Of a DNA stretch of 31,941 bases, positions 7,518-15,306 are shown one piece after another. The position numbers and the translations under genes are program-made. Every line of letters starts with the position of its first letter. Positions within the stretch are counted from its first letter, which is position 1. The notes below the pieces were generated by a model. That model did not search any database, was not told where the DNA came from, and saw nothing but the letters and a program-made list of their open reading frames with translations. This stretch comes from Clostridiales bacterium. Its GTDB lineage: Bacteria; Bacillota; Clostridia; Christensenellales; Aristaeellaceae. Location of the stretch: positions 1 through 31,941 of the forward strand of contig SFNY01000039.1 in assembly GCA_004554085.1 (NCBI GenBank). Direction: 5' to 3'.

Positions 7518-7760
7518 TCAAAATTGCAAAATCTCGGTGACGGGTACCTCCAGGGCCTCGCAGAAGATCTTCAGATCGATGTCCGTCACAAAGCGTTCGC
7601 CATTCTCCACCCTCCGGATGAAGTAATTGTCCACATCATAGCCCAGCAGCTGCATCTTCAGCGCAAGCTTCCGCTGAGATAAATTTCTGCTGCGCCGTAT
7701 TTGCGCAATGCGCTCTCCGCACAGGTTGTTTCGTCCGTCCGGAGCTTTGATCTTGAACAT
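7518..7760 (-). CDS. XRE-family helix-turn-helix regulator
   Basis: The 80-residue protein is essentially one HTH_3 domain: CGERIAQIRRSRNLSQRKLA (helices 1 and 2), then MQLLGYDVDNYFIRRVENGE (recognition helix and following turn), then FCEALEVPVTEIL. Such small regulators normally bind inverted repeats near their own promoter. The ATG at 7760 has GGAG eight bases upstream; a GTG two codons earlier has a poorly spaced site. Two TTGAA-type inverted repeats lie in the intergenic region shared with the divergent coiled-coil gene, so regulation of that gene and itself is likely. The target assignment is inference. Confidence 0.88.
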   Translation of the reverse strand: MFKIKAPDGRNNLCGERIAQIRRSRNLSQRKLALKMQLLGYDVDNYFIRRVENGERFVTDIDLKIFCEALEVPVTEILQF

Positions 7761-7779
7761 CTCCACAACTCCAATTTTG

Positions 7780-7845
7780 TTGAATGGTGTTTACAATAAT
7801 TCAATTATGTGCTATAATCAGAATAAAGTATTGAATACTGTTCAA
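7780..7845. promoter_or_regulatory. Two operator-like inverted repeats
   Basis: TTGAAT (7780) and ATTCAA (7799) flank the -35 box of the plus-strand promoter. A second site, TTGAA-TACTG-TTCAA (7831 to 7845), lies just downstream of the predicted start. The shared half-site and the neighbouring XRE gene suggest binding sites for that regulator. Confidence 0.55.
7790..7818 (+). promoter_or_regulatory. Consensus promoter for the coiled-coil gene
   Basis: TTTACA (7790), 17 bases, perfect TATAAT (7813). Transcription would begin near 7825, about 63 bp before the ATG at 7888. Confidence 0.8.
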
Positions 7846-7887
7846 CACATCCAGATTTTGTCCAGGGAATTGGAGGTGCATGAACAA

Positions 7888-8951
7888 ATGGAAAAGAGCC
7901 AGTTGATGGAGTACCTAAGCGCAGTCTGTGATGCTGAAAACGCGCTGTATGCATGCAACGAAGCAATTGCACAGCTTCAGAACAAGCTGCAAACAATTCA
8001 TGTTCCGTTTAATCATCCGATAGAGCCCGAAAGACAAGCACCGCAGGTCCGGCATGTAAAGGAAAAGGAAGTCAAGGGCGGCTGCGCAATCATGGTTGTT
8101 GGAGCAATAATTGGTGTGTTTATTGGTACCGCAGTTACAATGGATTCAGGAGATGCAGCTACAATGGCTCTTTCTACATTTGTTATCGGGCCTTTAGTCG
8201 GTGCCCTCCTCCCGATCGGGATTCTGCAATTATCCGCAAAACTGATGAGGAACGGAAGCAAGCATATGCATCAGCAGTTTCAAGCGCAGATTATGAATAT
8301 GAACGCGCCATGCGAGAGTACAAGGGACAATTGGCGGTGTATGAGCGTTCCCAGAAGGTCACCGAAGCTGCACGACAGGAGATAGAGGGTGCGATTCAAA
8401 CCAACGCCTTCGTCGCGGAGCGCATCAAGCAGGAGCTCCAGCAGCTCTACAGCCAGGACATCCTTCACGTCTCCTTCCGCAATATGGTCGCCGTCAACCA
8501 AATTCGCGAATACCTAGATATGGGAATCTGTGATGTACTTGAAGGCCCAACCGGAGCTTATGCCAAGTATATGAAGGATGTCCGAATCAACCGCATTTGC
8601 ACTTCTATTGATGAATTGAAGAGGAATCTGATGCACGCACTGAACCAAATCGCAATGAACCAGAGCATACTCGTATCGGAGATGCGAAAGACGAACGAAA
8701 ACATCAATCAGATGCAAGCCTCTATTGAGCAAGGTTTTGCCGGGATTCAGCAGCAGATGAACCGCGCACAGCAGCTGGCCGCCGTACAGACAAGTCAAAT
8801 GGAGAATCGTTTTACGGAAATGAACGCGCAGCTTGCGGGGATTCACAATGCGTTGTCCGCATCTGCGCACAACGAGTATGTCGCCCTGCGGGAGACAAAT
8901 GTTCGAAGGTATCTGAAAAAGTACCAGCTTCCAAAGAACCAGCTGTACTGA
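7888..8951 (+). pseudogene. Coiled-coil membrane protein, disrupted by a one-base frameshift
   Basis: Two frames together make one protein of about 354 residues. Frame one starts MEKSQLMEYLSAVCDAENAL, has a coiled-coil N-terminus and a glycine-rich membrane hairpin (about residues 67 to 118), and reads naturally to LQLSAK at the AAAA run 8238 to 8241. Frame two continues naturally with TDEERKQAYASAVSS and runs to the stop at 8951 with no internal stop. One lost A in that run explains the break. The second half carries NMVAVNQIREYLDMG and EGPTGAYAKYMKD, resembling a family of uncharacterised clostridial proteins with a (Y/F)RxxVAV...YxxxG motif, then a long coiled coil. Composition is AT-richer than the neighbours over most of its length, with a GC-rich patch near 8400 to 8510. 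Programmed frameshifting on GCAAAAC or an assembly error are alternatives. Confidence 0.72.
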
Positions 8952-8983
8952 TCCTTTCAAAGCCACCTTCACGCAGTCCTGAG

Positions 8984-9025
8984 AAAAACCCTGTGTGCCG
9001 GAAATGACACGCAGGGTTTGGTTTT
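8984..9025. terminator. Bidirectional intrinsic terminator
   Basis: AAACCCTGTGTG pairs with CACGCAGGGTTT around a 10-base loop. A T-rich run follows on the plus strand and AAAAA precedes it, so it can stop both the coiled-coil gene and the convergent MATE gene. Confidence 0.82.
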
Positions 9026-9026
9026 G

Positions 9027-10382
9027 CTATGCAATTTGACCAGCTCTCCGCTTCTCCCGCCACAGCGTCCAGGCGAGGAAGGCCGCGCACAGGCAGATCT
9101 GCACCACCGTGGAGCAGGGCGTGGCGAGGCCGATGCGGAACAGCGACGGCGGCTGAATGCGGCTCATCAGCCAGGACACCGGGATGCGCACGCCGAACGC
9201 GCCCACCAGACCCTGGATCATGACGAAGGTGGTGTTACCGCTGCCGTTGAAGTAGCCGATGAAGCAGAACAGGAAGCTCACCAGCAGGGTGTCGATGGCG
9301 TAGGCGCGCAGGTAGTCCCAGCCTGCGGCGATGACCTCCGCGTCCCGGGCGAAGATCGAGCCCAGCACGTCCCCGTGGAAGTAGGCTGCCCAGGCCATGA
9401 TGCAGCCCAGCAGGAAGGACGTAAGCATGCCCCAGAGCATGGCTCTGCGCGCGCGATCGGGCCTTGCTGCGCCGATGTTCTGGGCCACGAAGGCGGACAG
9501 CGACTGGGAGAAGGCCGAGGGCACCAGCATGATGAAGGCGCAAAGCTTCTCCGAAACCCCCATACCCGCCGAGGCGATCAGGCCAAGTCCGTTGACAATG
9601 GCGAGCAGCACCAGGAAGGAGACGCTCACCAGCAGATCCTGAAGCGCGATAGGCGCGCCCAGCAGCAGCGTGCGCCGCAGCACCTCCCTGTGCGGGCGGA
9701 TGTTCTCCCGACCGAAGGCGAAGGGCAGGCCCCTTTTCCGGATCACCAGCAGGCAGAGCACCACGCTCACGCCCTGAGCCAGCACCGTGGCCAGCGCCGC
9801 GCCCGACGCCGCCATGTGGAACACCGCCACGAACAGCAGATCGCCCAGAATGTTCACCACGCAGGCGATGATCACCGCCAGCAGCGGCGTGCGGGAGTCC
9901 CCCATGCCGCGAAACACGCTGCCCAGCACGTTGTAGGCCACGATGAACAGCGAACCGCCTGCGCAGATCGACACGTATTGCACCGTCTGGGCGAAGGCCT
10001 CCTCCGGCGCATGCATCAGCGCGCACAGCCCCTTCGCCGTCAGCGGCACCACCGCCGTCAGCAGCATGCCCAGAAACGCAAACAGGCAGATCGCTCCGCC
10101 GATTATGTCCCCGGCGCGCCGGTTCGACCCTGCGCCGATGTGCTGGCCCAGCAGCACCGTGGTTCCCATGGACAGGCCCGTGATGACCGTGGTGATGGTG
10201 TGCATCAGCTGACTGCCCGTAGAGACCGCCGATACGTCCGCCGCAATTCCAAACTGGCCCACCACCAGCAGATCCACCGCGCCATACATCGCCTGCAGGA
10301 TCAGCGCACCCAGCACCGGCAGCGCAAAATGCAGCAGCGGCGCGAGGATGCTCCCCTGTGTAAAATTCGATTTCTTTTGCAT
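9027..10382 (-). CDS. MATE-family efflux transporter
   Basis: The 451-residue protein has about 12 hydrophobic segments, the normal MATE size. It begins MQKKSNFTQGSILAPLLHFA, followed by the typical first-helix segment LPVLGALILQAMYGAVDLLV and GQFGIAADVSAVSTGSQ; the second half repeats this pattern (LLLGAPIALQDLLVS). MATE proteins export cationic drugs or metabolites by sodium or proton antiport across the cytoplasmic membrane. The start at 10382 has GGAGAG upstream; a TTG five codons earlier is less suitable. It has its own promoter inside the end of the HAD gene and a 5' leader of about 135 nt with an intrinsic terminator, so expression is probably controlled by attenuation. Substrate unknown. 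Confidence 0.93.
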   Translation of the reverse strand: MQKKSNFTQGSILAPLLHFALPVLGALILQAMYGAVDLLVVGQFGIAADVSAVSTGSQLMHTITTVITGLSMGTTVLLGQHIGAGSNRRAGDIIGGAICLFAFLGMLLTAVVPLTAKGLCALMHAPEEAFAQTVQYVSICAGGSLFIVAYNVLGSVFRGMGDSRTPLLAVIIACVVNILGDLLFVAVFHMAASGAALATVLAQGVSVVLCLLVIRKRGLPFAFGRENIRPHREVLRRTLLLGAPIALQDLLVSVSFLVLLAIVNGLGLIASAGMGVSEKLCAFIMLVPSAFSQSLSAFVAQNIGAARPDRARRAMLWGMLTSFLLGCIMAWAAYFHGDVLGSIFARDAEVIAAGWDYLRAYAIDTLLVSFLFCFIGYFNGSGNTTFVMIQGLVGAFGVRIPVSWLMSRIQPPSLFRIGLATPCSTVVQICLCAAFLAWTLWREKRRAGQIA

Positions 10383-10435
10383 GGTTCCGCTCTCCAAATC
10401 GTTTGATGTATGCCCGCCGGAGCGCCTGCCGCACG

Positions 10436-10485
10436 AAAAAAGCCGGATAACACAACGGGCGTCTCAACCCGTCATCTTATCCGGC
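10436..10485 (-). terminator. Terminator inside the MATE leader (candidate attenuator)
   Basis: On the minus strand GCCGGATAA (10485 to 10477) pairs with TTATCCGGC (10450 to 10442), with an inner ACGGG/CCCGT stem, followed directly by six Ts. It lies after the MATE promoter and before its start codon, so it would stop transcription before the gene unless overridden. The upstream leader is structured, but I do not recognise a riboswitch class. Confidence 0.78.
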
Positions 10486-10524
10486 AGTCACTTCCGTCGA
10501 GTCTTGCCCTCCGATGTAAAAACC

Positions 10525-10553
10525 ATTCTAACAGAAGCAGTGTAAAGAGTCAA
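10525..10553 (-). promoter_or_regulatory. Promoter for the MATE gene
   Basis: Minus strand TTGACT (10553 to 10548), 17 bases, TAGAAT (10530 to 10525). The -35 box overlaps the stop codon of the HAD phosphatase gene. Confidence 0.78.
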
Positions 10554-11362
10554 GCCTCGGCCAGCAGCTTCTCCAGCGCATATGCGATGCCGTCCTCGTT
10601 GTTGCTCAGCGTCACCATGTCCGCCGCGGCCTTCACTGCCGGGTCGGCGTTGCCCATGGCCACGCCCACGCCCGCCGCGCGCAGCATGGGAATGTCGTTC
10701 TCCGCATCCCCGAAGGCCACGACCTCCTCCGGCTGCATGTCCAGCGCCCGGCAGATGTCCAGGATGCCCTGGCCCTTGTTGATCGCGCGCGGGATCACCT
10801 CCAGATAGAAGGCCGCCGTCTGCACCACGGTCAGATCGTCCGGCAGCAGCGCCGCAATCTCCCTCTGCACCGCCGCGATCTGCGCAGGATCCACCGACAT
10901 CAGGATCTTCACCGGCGCGAAGTGCAGGAAGTCCGCAAGGTTTGCAACCTCGTCGCAGATCATGCCGTTGTTGCGGCACTCGTAGTCCACCTTGTAGCCC
11001 TTGCGGTCGGTGACGTAGAACTGCTTCCCGTCATCCAGAATCGGCGTGACCGGCAGCTTCTCCAGCGCCCGCAGCACCTCCCGCGCGGCCTCCATGGGCA
11101 TGCTGGTCTCAAACAGCGTTTCACCGGTGGCCGCATCCACGATGCGTCCGCCGTTGTAGGACATCAGCACGCCCCGATGCTCCTGCATGCGCAGCGCATC
11201 CCTCTCCTTGTACAGCCCCGGCGAGGGCCGCGCCGAGGCCAGTGCCAGCCGGATGCCCGCCGCCTGCGCCGCCATCAGCGCGTCGCGGGTGCGGGGCGTG
11301 ATTTTCTTCTCATCGTTGTTCAGCGTGCCGTCCAGATCCATGGCGATCAGCCTGTACTTCAT
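10550..11362 (-). CDS. Cof-type HAD-IIB phosphatase
   Basis: The 270-residue protein has the four HAD motifs in order: DLDGTL (residues 9 to 14, nucleophile and acid/base aspartates), a serine in LALASARPSP, the motif III lysine in INKGQGILDI near residue 195, and GDAENDIPML near residue 215. The large cap domain between motifs II and III, including SYNGGRIVD, marks the Cof/YidA subfamily. Such enzymes dephosphorylate sugar phosphates, flavin or pyridoxal phosphate intermediates in the cytoplasm; substrates cannot be read from sequence. GGAGG precedes the ATG. It has its own promoter and the downstream MATE promoter overlaps its end, so the two genes may be only loosely coupled. Confidence 0.93.
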   Translation of the reverse strand: MKYRLIAMDLDGTLNNDEKKITPRTRDALMAAQAAGIRLALASARPSPGLYKERDALRMQEHRGVLMSYNGGRIVDAATGETLFETSMPMEAAREVLRALEKLPVTPILDDGKQFYVTDRKGYKVDYECRNNGMICDEVANLADFLHFAPVKILMSVDPAQIAAVQREIAALLPDDLTVVQTAAFYLEVIPRAINKGQGILDICRALDMQPEEVVAFGDAENDIPMLRAAGVGVAMGNADPAVKAAADMVTLSNNEDGIAYALEKLLAEA

Positions 11363-11394
11363 CGTTCATCCTCCGTGCCGAATCTTATGTAAAG

Positions 11395-11423
11395 ATCATA
11401 GCAGAGCCCGTGCCCCGCGTCAA
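11395..11423 (-). promoter_or_regulatory. Promoter for the HAD phosphatase
   Basis: Minus strand TTGACG (11423 to 11418), 17 bases, TATGAT (11400 to 11395), 33 bp before the start codon. Confidence 0.72.
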
Positions 11424-11453
11424 GCGCCCCGGACGCGATTTTTGCCGCGATTC

Positions 11454-11482
11454 TTGAAGCCCGGCCCCATTTGTTGTATAAT
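11454..11482 (+). promoter_or_regulatory. Promoter for the RACo-like gene
   Basis: TTGAAG (11454), 17 bases, perfect TATAAT (11477), 33 bp before the ATG at 11515. Confidence 0.78.
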
Positions 11483-11514
11483 TGTGCGCAGATTAAGGGC
11501 ACAATGGAGGAAGT

Positions 11515-13062
11515 ATGAACCGCTTCTGTGAAAAGATCTATCTGGAAATGACCCCGCCCACCGAGGACGACAGCCGCAGCGACCGCCAGCGCTTGCTGGA
11601 AGCCCTGTCTGTGCAGGGCTACGCCAACGCACACATGCCCCTGACCGCGCTGCAAAAGCTGCATGCAGCCTGTCTGGCGGGCGAATACCGTGTCACGGCA
11701 GCGCTCGTCTGCCGGGAGCAGGCCTGGGAGATCGCATCGATCGAACCCGGCGACACGCGCGCGCATCACTACGGTCTCGCCGCCGACTACGGCTCCACCA
11801 CCATCGTCATGCAGCTGGTGGACATGAACAGCGGCGAAGTGCGGGCCCAGGCCAGCGAGCCCAACGGTCAGGGAATCTACGGCTCGGACATCCTGACCCG
11901 CATCACCTACACGCTTCAGAGCGAAGACCACATGCAGGACATGCAGCGCGCGACGGTGGAGAGCTTCAACCGCCTGCTGGACCGGCTCACGGAGGAGTCG
12001 GGCGTCTCCGCCCGGTGCTGCCCCGCGCTGATCGTCTCCGGCAACACCACGATGATCCACTTCCTGCTATGGCTCAACGCCTGGACGGTGTTTGCCTCGC
12101 CCTTCGCGCCGGTATCCACCGACCCCGGCTGGTTCTGGGGATCGGAGCTGGGCATGGACTTCCCGGGCCTAGTGTACATCATTCCCTCCGCATCGAACTA
12201 CATCGGCGGCGACATCGTCAGCGGCCTGCTGGTGCTGAACCTGCACAGGCAGGATGAAATCGGCCTGTTCTTCGACATCGGCACCAACGGCGAACTGGTG
12301 ATCGGCAACCGCGACTGGCTACTGGCGGGAGCGGGTGCGGCGGGGCCTGCTCTGGAGGGCTACATCAGCCGCTTCGGCATGCGCGCGCAGCCGGGTGCAA
12401 TCGATTCGGTGCGCATTGACGGCCCCGACCTCCACTTCACCACCATCGGAAATCAGCCACCGGTGGGCATCTGCGGCTCGGGCATCATCGACCTGCTGGC
12501 CCAGATGCGCCTGAATGGCTGGATCAACATCGCCGGGGAATTCCAGCCGGAAGCCTCGCCGCGCATCGTGTATCTCGAGGACGAGGAACAGTACGCGGCA
12601 GTGTACGCCACAGCGGAGGAGTCCGCCAGCGGCAGCGCGCTCTACTTCTCCCAGACGGACATCCGACAATATCTGGAGACCAAGGCTGCGACCCACACCA
12701 TGGTGGACTGTCTGCTGGAGGCCGTGGGCTGCGACGTGCACGACATCGGCCGCTTCTACCTCTCTGGGGCCTTCGGCGCGCACTCCGACCTGGAGTCCGC
12801 CATCACGCTGGGCATCTTCCCCGATTTGCCCCGGGAGCGCTTCCAGTGCATCCGCAATTCCTCGCTGGACGGTGCGCGCGCTCTGCTGCTGGATCGCACG
12901 CGCTTCGAGGACATCCGCTACTTCCGGGAGAAGCTGTACTGCGTGCAGTTCGCCTCCATGCCGGACTTCACCGTGCGCATGCACGCGGCCAAGTTCATCC
13001 CCCACACCGACATGCAGCTCTACCCCAGCGTTCAGAGAAAACTGGAAGAGCGAGGCCTCTGA
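11515..13062 (+). CDS. RACo-like ASKHA protein without ferredoxin domain
   Basis: The 515-residue product matches the middle and C-terminal parts of reductive activators of corrinoid proteins (RACo, DUF4445 family). KIYLEMTPPTEDDSRSDRQR is the linker that normally follows the iron-sulfur domain. GLAADYGSTTIVMQLVDMNS (residue 87 onward) is the first ASKHA phosphate motif; IVSGNTTMIHFLL, NYIGGDIVSGLL, GLFFDIGTNGELV, GICGSGIIDLL and YLSGAFGAH follow as in the family. RACo uses ATP to return oxidised cobalt in corrinoid proteins to Co(I). The usual N-terminal [2Fe-2S] domain is absent, since the protein begins at the linker, so electrons would have to come from a separate protein. No corrinoid protein or methyltransferase is adjacent. 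Own promoter; a terminator follows. Confidence 0.88.
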   Translation: MNRFCEKIYLEMTPPTEDDSRSDRQRLLEALSVQGYANAHMPLTALQKLHAACLAGEYRVTAALVCREQAWEIASIEPGDTRAHHYGLAADYGSTTIVMQLVDMNSGEVRAQASEPNGQGIYGSDILTRITYTLQSEDHMQDMQRATVESFNRLLDRLTEESGVSARCCPALIVSGNTTMIHFLLWLNAWTVFASPFAPVSTDPGWFWGSELGMDFPGLVYIIPSASNYIGGDIVSGLLVLNLHRQDEIGLFFDIGTNGELVIGNRDWLLAGAGAAGPALEGYISRFGMRAQPGAIDSVRIDGPDLHFTTIGNQPPVGICGSGIIDLLAQMRLNGWINIAGEFQPEASPRIVYLEDEEQYAAVYATAEESASGSALYFSQTDIRQYLETKAATHTMVDCLLEAVGCDVHDIGRFYLSGAFGAHSDLESAITLGIFPDLPRERFQCIRNSSLDGARALLLDRTRFEDIRYFREKLYCVQFASMPDFTVRMHAAKFIPHTDMQLYPSVQRKLEERGL

Positions 13063-13067
13063 ACCTC

Positions 13068-13106
13068 CGCCGGGCGCATGCACTTACGTATGCCCCGGCG
13101 TTTTTT
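13068..13106 (+). terminator. Intrinsic terminator
   Basis: CGCCGGGCGCAT pairs with ATGCCCCGGCG around a nine-base loop and is followed by six Ts, ending the RACo-like gene. Confidence 0.9.
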
Positions 13107-13171
13107 GCGCAGAATAGAACCGAAGCGCTGCCGTCGGGCAACACATGCGGCTGCGCACGGGAGGCGAAAGC

Positions 13172-14293
13172 ATGGCGAGTCTGTCTCTGCGACACATCTA
13201 TAAAATCTATCCGGGCGACGTGACGGCGGTGAGCGACTTCAATCTGGAGATCGAGGACAAGGAGTTCATTGTGCTAGTCGGGCCGTCAGGCTGCGGAAAG
13301 TCCACCACGCTGCGCATGGTCGCGGGTCTGGAGGACATAAGCCGCGGTGAGCTGTACATCGACGATAAGCTGGTCAACAACGTGCCTCCGAAGGATCGGG
13401 ACATCGCGATGGTGTTCCAGAGCTACGCCCTCTATCCGCACATGACGGTCTACAACAACATGGCCTTCGGCCTGAAGCTGCGGAAGATGCCCAAGGACGA
13501 GATCGACAGGCGCGTCAAGGAAGCGGCAAAGATCCTGGGCATCGAGAGCTATCTGAACCGCAAGCCTGCGGCGCTGTCCGGCGGTCAGCGGCAGCGCGTG
13601 GCGCTGGGCCGCGCCATCGTGCGCGAACCGAAGGTGTTTTTGATGGACGAGCCGCTGTCGAACCTGGACGCGAAGCTGCGCGTGCAGACCCGCAGTGAGA
13701 TCACCAAGCTCCACAAGAAGCTCCAGACCACCTTCATCTACGTCACCCACGACCAGACCGAGGCCATGACCATGGGCACGCGCATTGTGGTGATGAAGGA
13801 CGGCTTCATACAGCAGCAGGATACGCCGCAGAATCTCTACGACTATCCCGCAAATCTCTTCGTGGGCTGCTTCATCGGCACGCCGCAGATGAACGTGTTT
13901 GAGGTGGAGCTCCAGAAGCGCGGCGACGGCGTGTACGCTGCCTTCGGCGACAACGCCATCAAGGTTCCGGCCAGCAAGATTCAGCGCATGACCGGCGACT
14001 ACATCGGAAAGAAGGTGTACATGGGCGTCCGCCCGGAGAACATCCACGACGAACAGGCCTTCATCAGCGCCTATCCGGACGCGTGCATCGACGTGAACGT
14101 GGACATGGTGGAGCTGATGGGCAGCGAGACCTACCTCTACCTCTCCACCAGCGGCAAGGACGGCCCGTTCATCGCCCGCGTGGATCCCCGCACCAACAGC
14201 CGTGGCGGCGACCGCATCCGCGTCGGCTTCGACGTGAACCGCCTCCACTTCTTCGATCACGAAACCGAAAAGACCATCCTAACGAAGGAATGA
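13172..14293 (+). CDS. Sugar ABC transporter ATPase, MsmK/UgpC type
   Basis: The 373-residue protein has a full nucleotide-binding domain: Walker A GPSGCGKST near residue 39, Q-loop MVFQSYALYPHMTVYNNMAF, signature LSGGQRQRVALGRA near residue 136, Walker B VFLMDEPLSNLDAKLR and H-loop YVTHDQTEAMTMG. A C-terminal OB-like regulatory domain follows from about residue 240 (YMGVRPENIHDE). This architecture is that of the shared ATPases (MsmK, UgpC, MalK) that power several carbohydrate importers at the inner face of the membrane. No binding protein or permease lies nearby, so it is probably a stand-alone energiser for systems elsewhere. The ATG at 13172 has GGGAGG upstream; the frame extends 9 codons further without a ribosome site. 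Confidence 0.94.
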   Translation: MASLSLRHIYKIYPGDVTAVSDFNLEIEDKEFIVLVGPSGCGKSTTLRMVAGLEDISRGELYIDDKLVNNVPPKDRDIAMVFQSYALYPHMTVYNNMAFGLKLRKMPKDEIDRRVKEAAKILGIESYLNRKPAALSGGQRQRVALGRAIVREPKVFLMDEPLSNLDAKLRVQTRSEITKLHKKLQTTFIYVTHDQTEAMTMGTRIVVMKDGFIQQQDTPQNLYDYPANLFVGCFIGTPQMNVFEVELQKRGDGVYAAFGDNAIKVPASKIQRMTGDYIGKKVYMGVRPENIHDEQAFISAYPDACIDVNVDMVELMGSETYLYLSTSGKDGPFIARVDPRTNSRGGDRIRVGFDVNRLHFFDHETEKTILTKE

Positions 14294-14299
14294 ATATCC

Positions 14300-14339
14300 G
14301 CCCGCATTCCGAAGCATTTTCGGCACGCGGGCATATTTT
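14300..14339 (+). terminator. Intrinsic terminator
   Basis: GCCCGC with GCGGGC and, inside, CCGAA with TTCGG form a two-part stem followed by ATATTTT, seven bases after the ABC ATPase stop. Confidence 0.78.
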
Positions 14340-14445
14340 GCGCGTTTCAAACCATTGTTTTTAATTCCATAACATTTCATTCGTTGATTTTGCGTTGAAA
14401 ATGTTAATCCTGTGGGTTTTTTGGGGCCTGGGGTGCGTCGAAAAA

Positions 14446-14474
14446 TTGACAATTTTACATTGTTCCACTATACT
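14446..14474 (+). promoter_or_regulatory. Consensus promoter for the esterase/ATP-grasp operon
   Basis: Perfect TTGACA (14446), 17 bases, TATACT (14469), 43 bp before the first start codon. The region 14340 to 14445 is AT-rich and holds nothing else I recognise. Confidence 0.85.
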
Positions 14475-14516
14475 ATACGAAAGCGGAACCAATAAAACAA
14501 AAGAGGATGCATCCAA

Positions 14517-15272
14517 ATGGTTTATACTTGGGATCTCACCATCCCCCAGCTCAGCGGGGACAAAACCCGCAAGGGCTATATTTATCTGCCGGATTTTTAC
14601 AACGACGACCCGGAGCGCCGCTTCCCCGTGATGTACATGTTTGACGGGCACAACGTATTCTTCGACAGCGACGCGACCTACGGCAAATCCTGGGGCATGA
14701 ACAGCTACATGGTCTGGACGCGCACGCCGCTGATCATCGTGGCCATCGAGTGCAACCACGAGGGCGACGGCCGCCTGATCGAATATTCCCCTCTGAACTT
14801 TGAAAACAGCACCCTGGGACGGATTCACGGCAAGGGCAAAATCTACATGGACTGGCTCACCAAGGAGCTGAAGCCCAAGGTGGATGCGCGGGTGCGCACC
14901 CTGCCGGATCGCGAGCACACCGTCATCTGCGGCTCATCCATGGGCGGACTGATGGCACTCTACGGCGCTGTGGAGTACAACGACGTGTTCCAGCGCGCGG
15001 CCTGCCTGTCCCCCAGCCTGTGGGTGTCCCCGTCCAAGGTGATCCAGATGATCGCCAAGGCGCGCATCGAAAACGACACCTGCATCTACATGGACTACGG
15101 CAGCGAGGAGATGTTCAACCACGCCGCCACTGCGGAGGCGCTGATCTCCATATCCCACATGTTGCTGACCAAGCGCGTGAACCTGGCGTTCCGCATCGTT
15201 CCCGGCGGCACCCACTCGGAGGCCTCCTGGGAGCAGCAGATTCCCATCTTCATGGACTGCCTTGGCCTGTAA
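14517..15272 (+). CDS. Esterase-family alpha/beta hydrolase 1
   Basis: The 251-residue protein belongs to the putative esterase family (PF00756; esterase D, Fes and mycolyltransferase-like). KTRKGYIYLPDFYNDDPERR and FPVMYMFDGHNVFFD are the first strands, and ICGSSMGGLMALYG contains the nucleophile serine (GxSxG, about residue 141). The acid and histidine are likely in MDYGSEEMFNH and GGTHSEASWE. There is no signal peptide, so it acts in the cytoplasm. Family members cleave acyl or siderophore esters. It is the first gene of an operon with a second, different esterase and an ATP-grasp enzyme, which suggests an acyl ester or amide metabolite made and opened by the same pathway. The substrate is unknown. 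Confidence 0.87.
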   Translation: MVYTWDLTIPQLSGDKTRKGYIYLPDFYNDDPERRFPVMYMFDGHNVFFDSDATYGKSWGMNSYMVWTRTPLIIVAIECNHEGDGRLIEYSPLNFENSTLGRIHGKGKIYMDWLTKELKPKVDARVRTLPDREHTVICGSSMGGLMALYGAVEYNDVFQRAACLSPSLWVSPSKVIQMIAKARIENDTCIYMDYGSEEMFNHAATAEALISISHMLLTKRVNLAFRIVPGGTHSEASWEQQIPIFMDCLGL

Positions 15273-15306
15273 ATACACACAACCCTTTTTACTGGAGCTG
15301 ATCTTC

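Noticed and set aside
6220..7521. Minus-strand open frame of 433 codons over queT and queF
   Set aside because: QueT and QueF are firmly identified on the plus strand. The end of this frame only translates the inverted-repeat element.
9018..10406. Plus-strand open frame of 462 codons
   Set aside because: It is antisense to the MATE gene; the product is rich in His, Gln and Arg with no domain.
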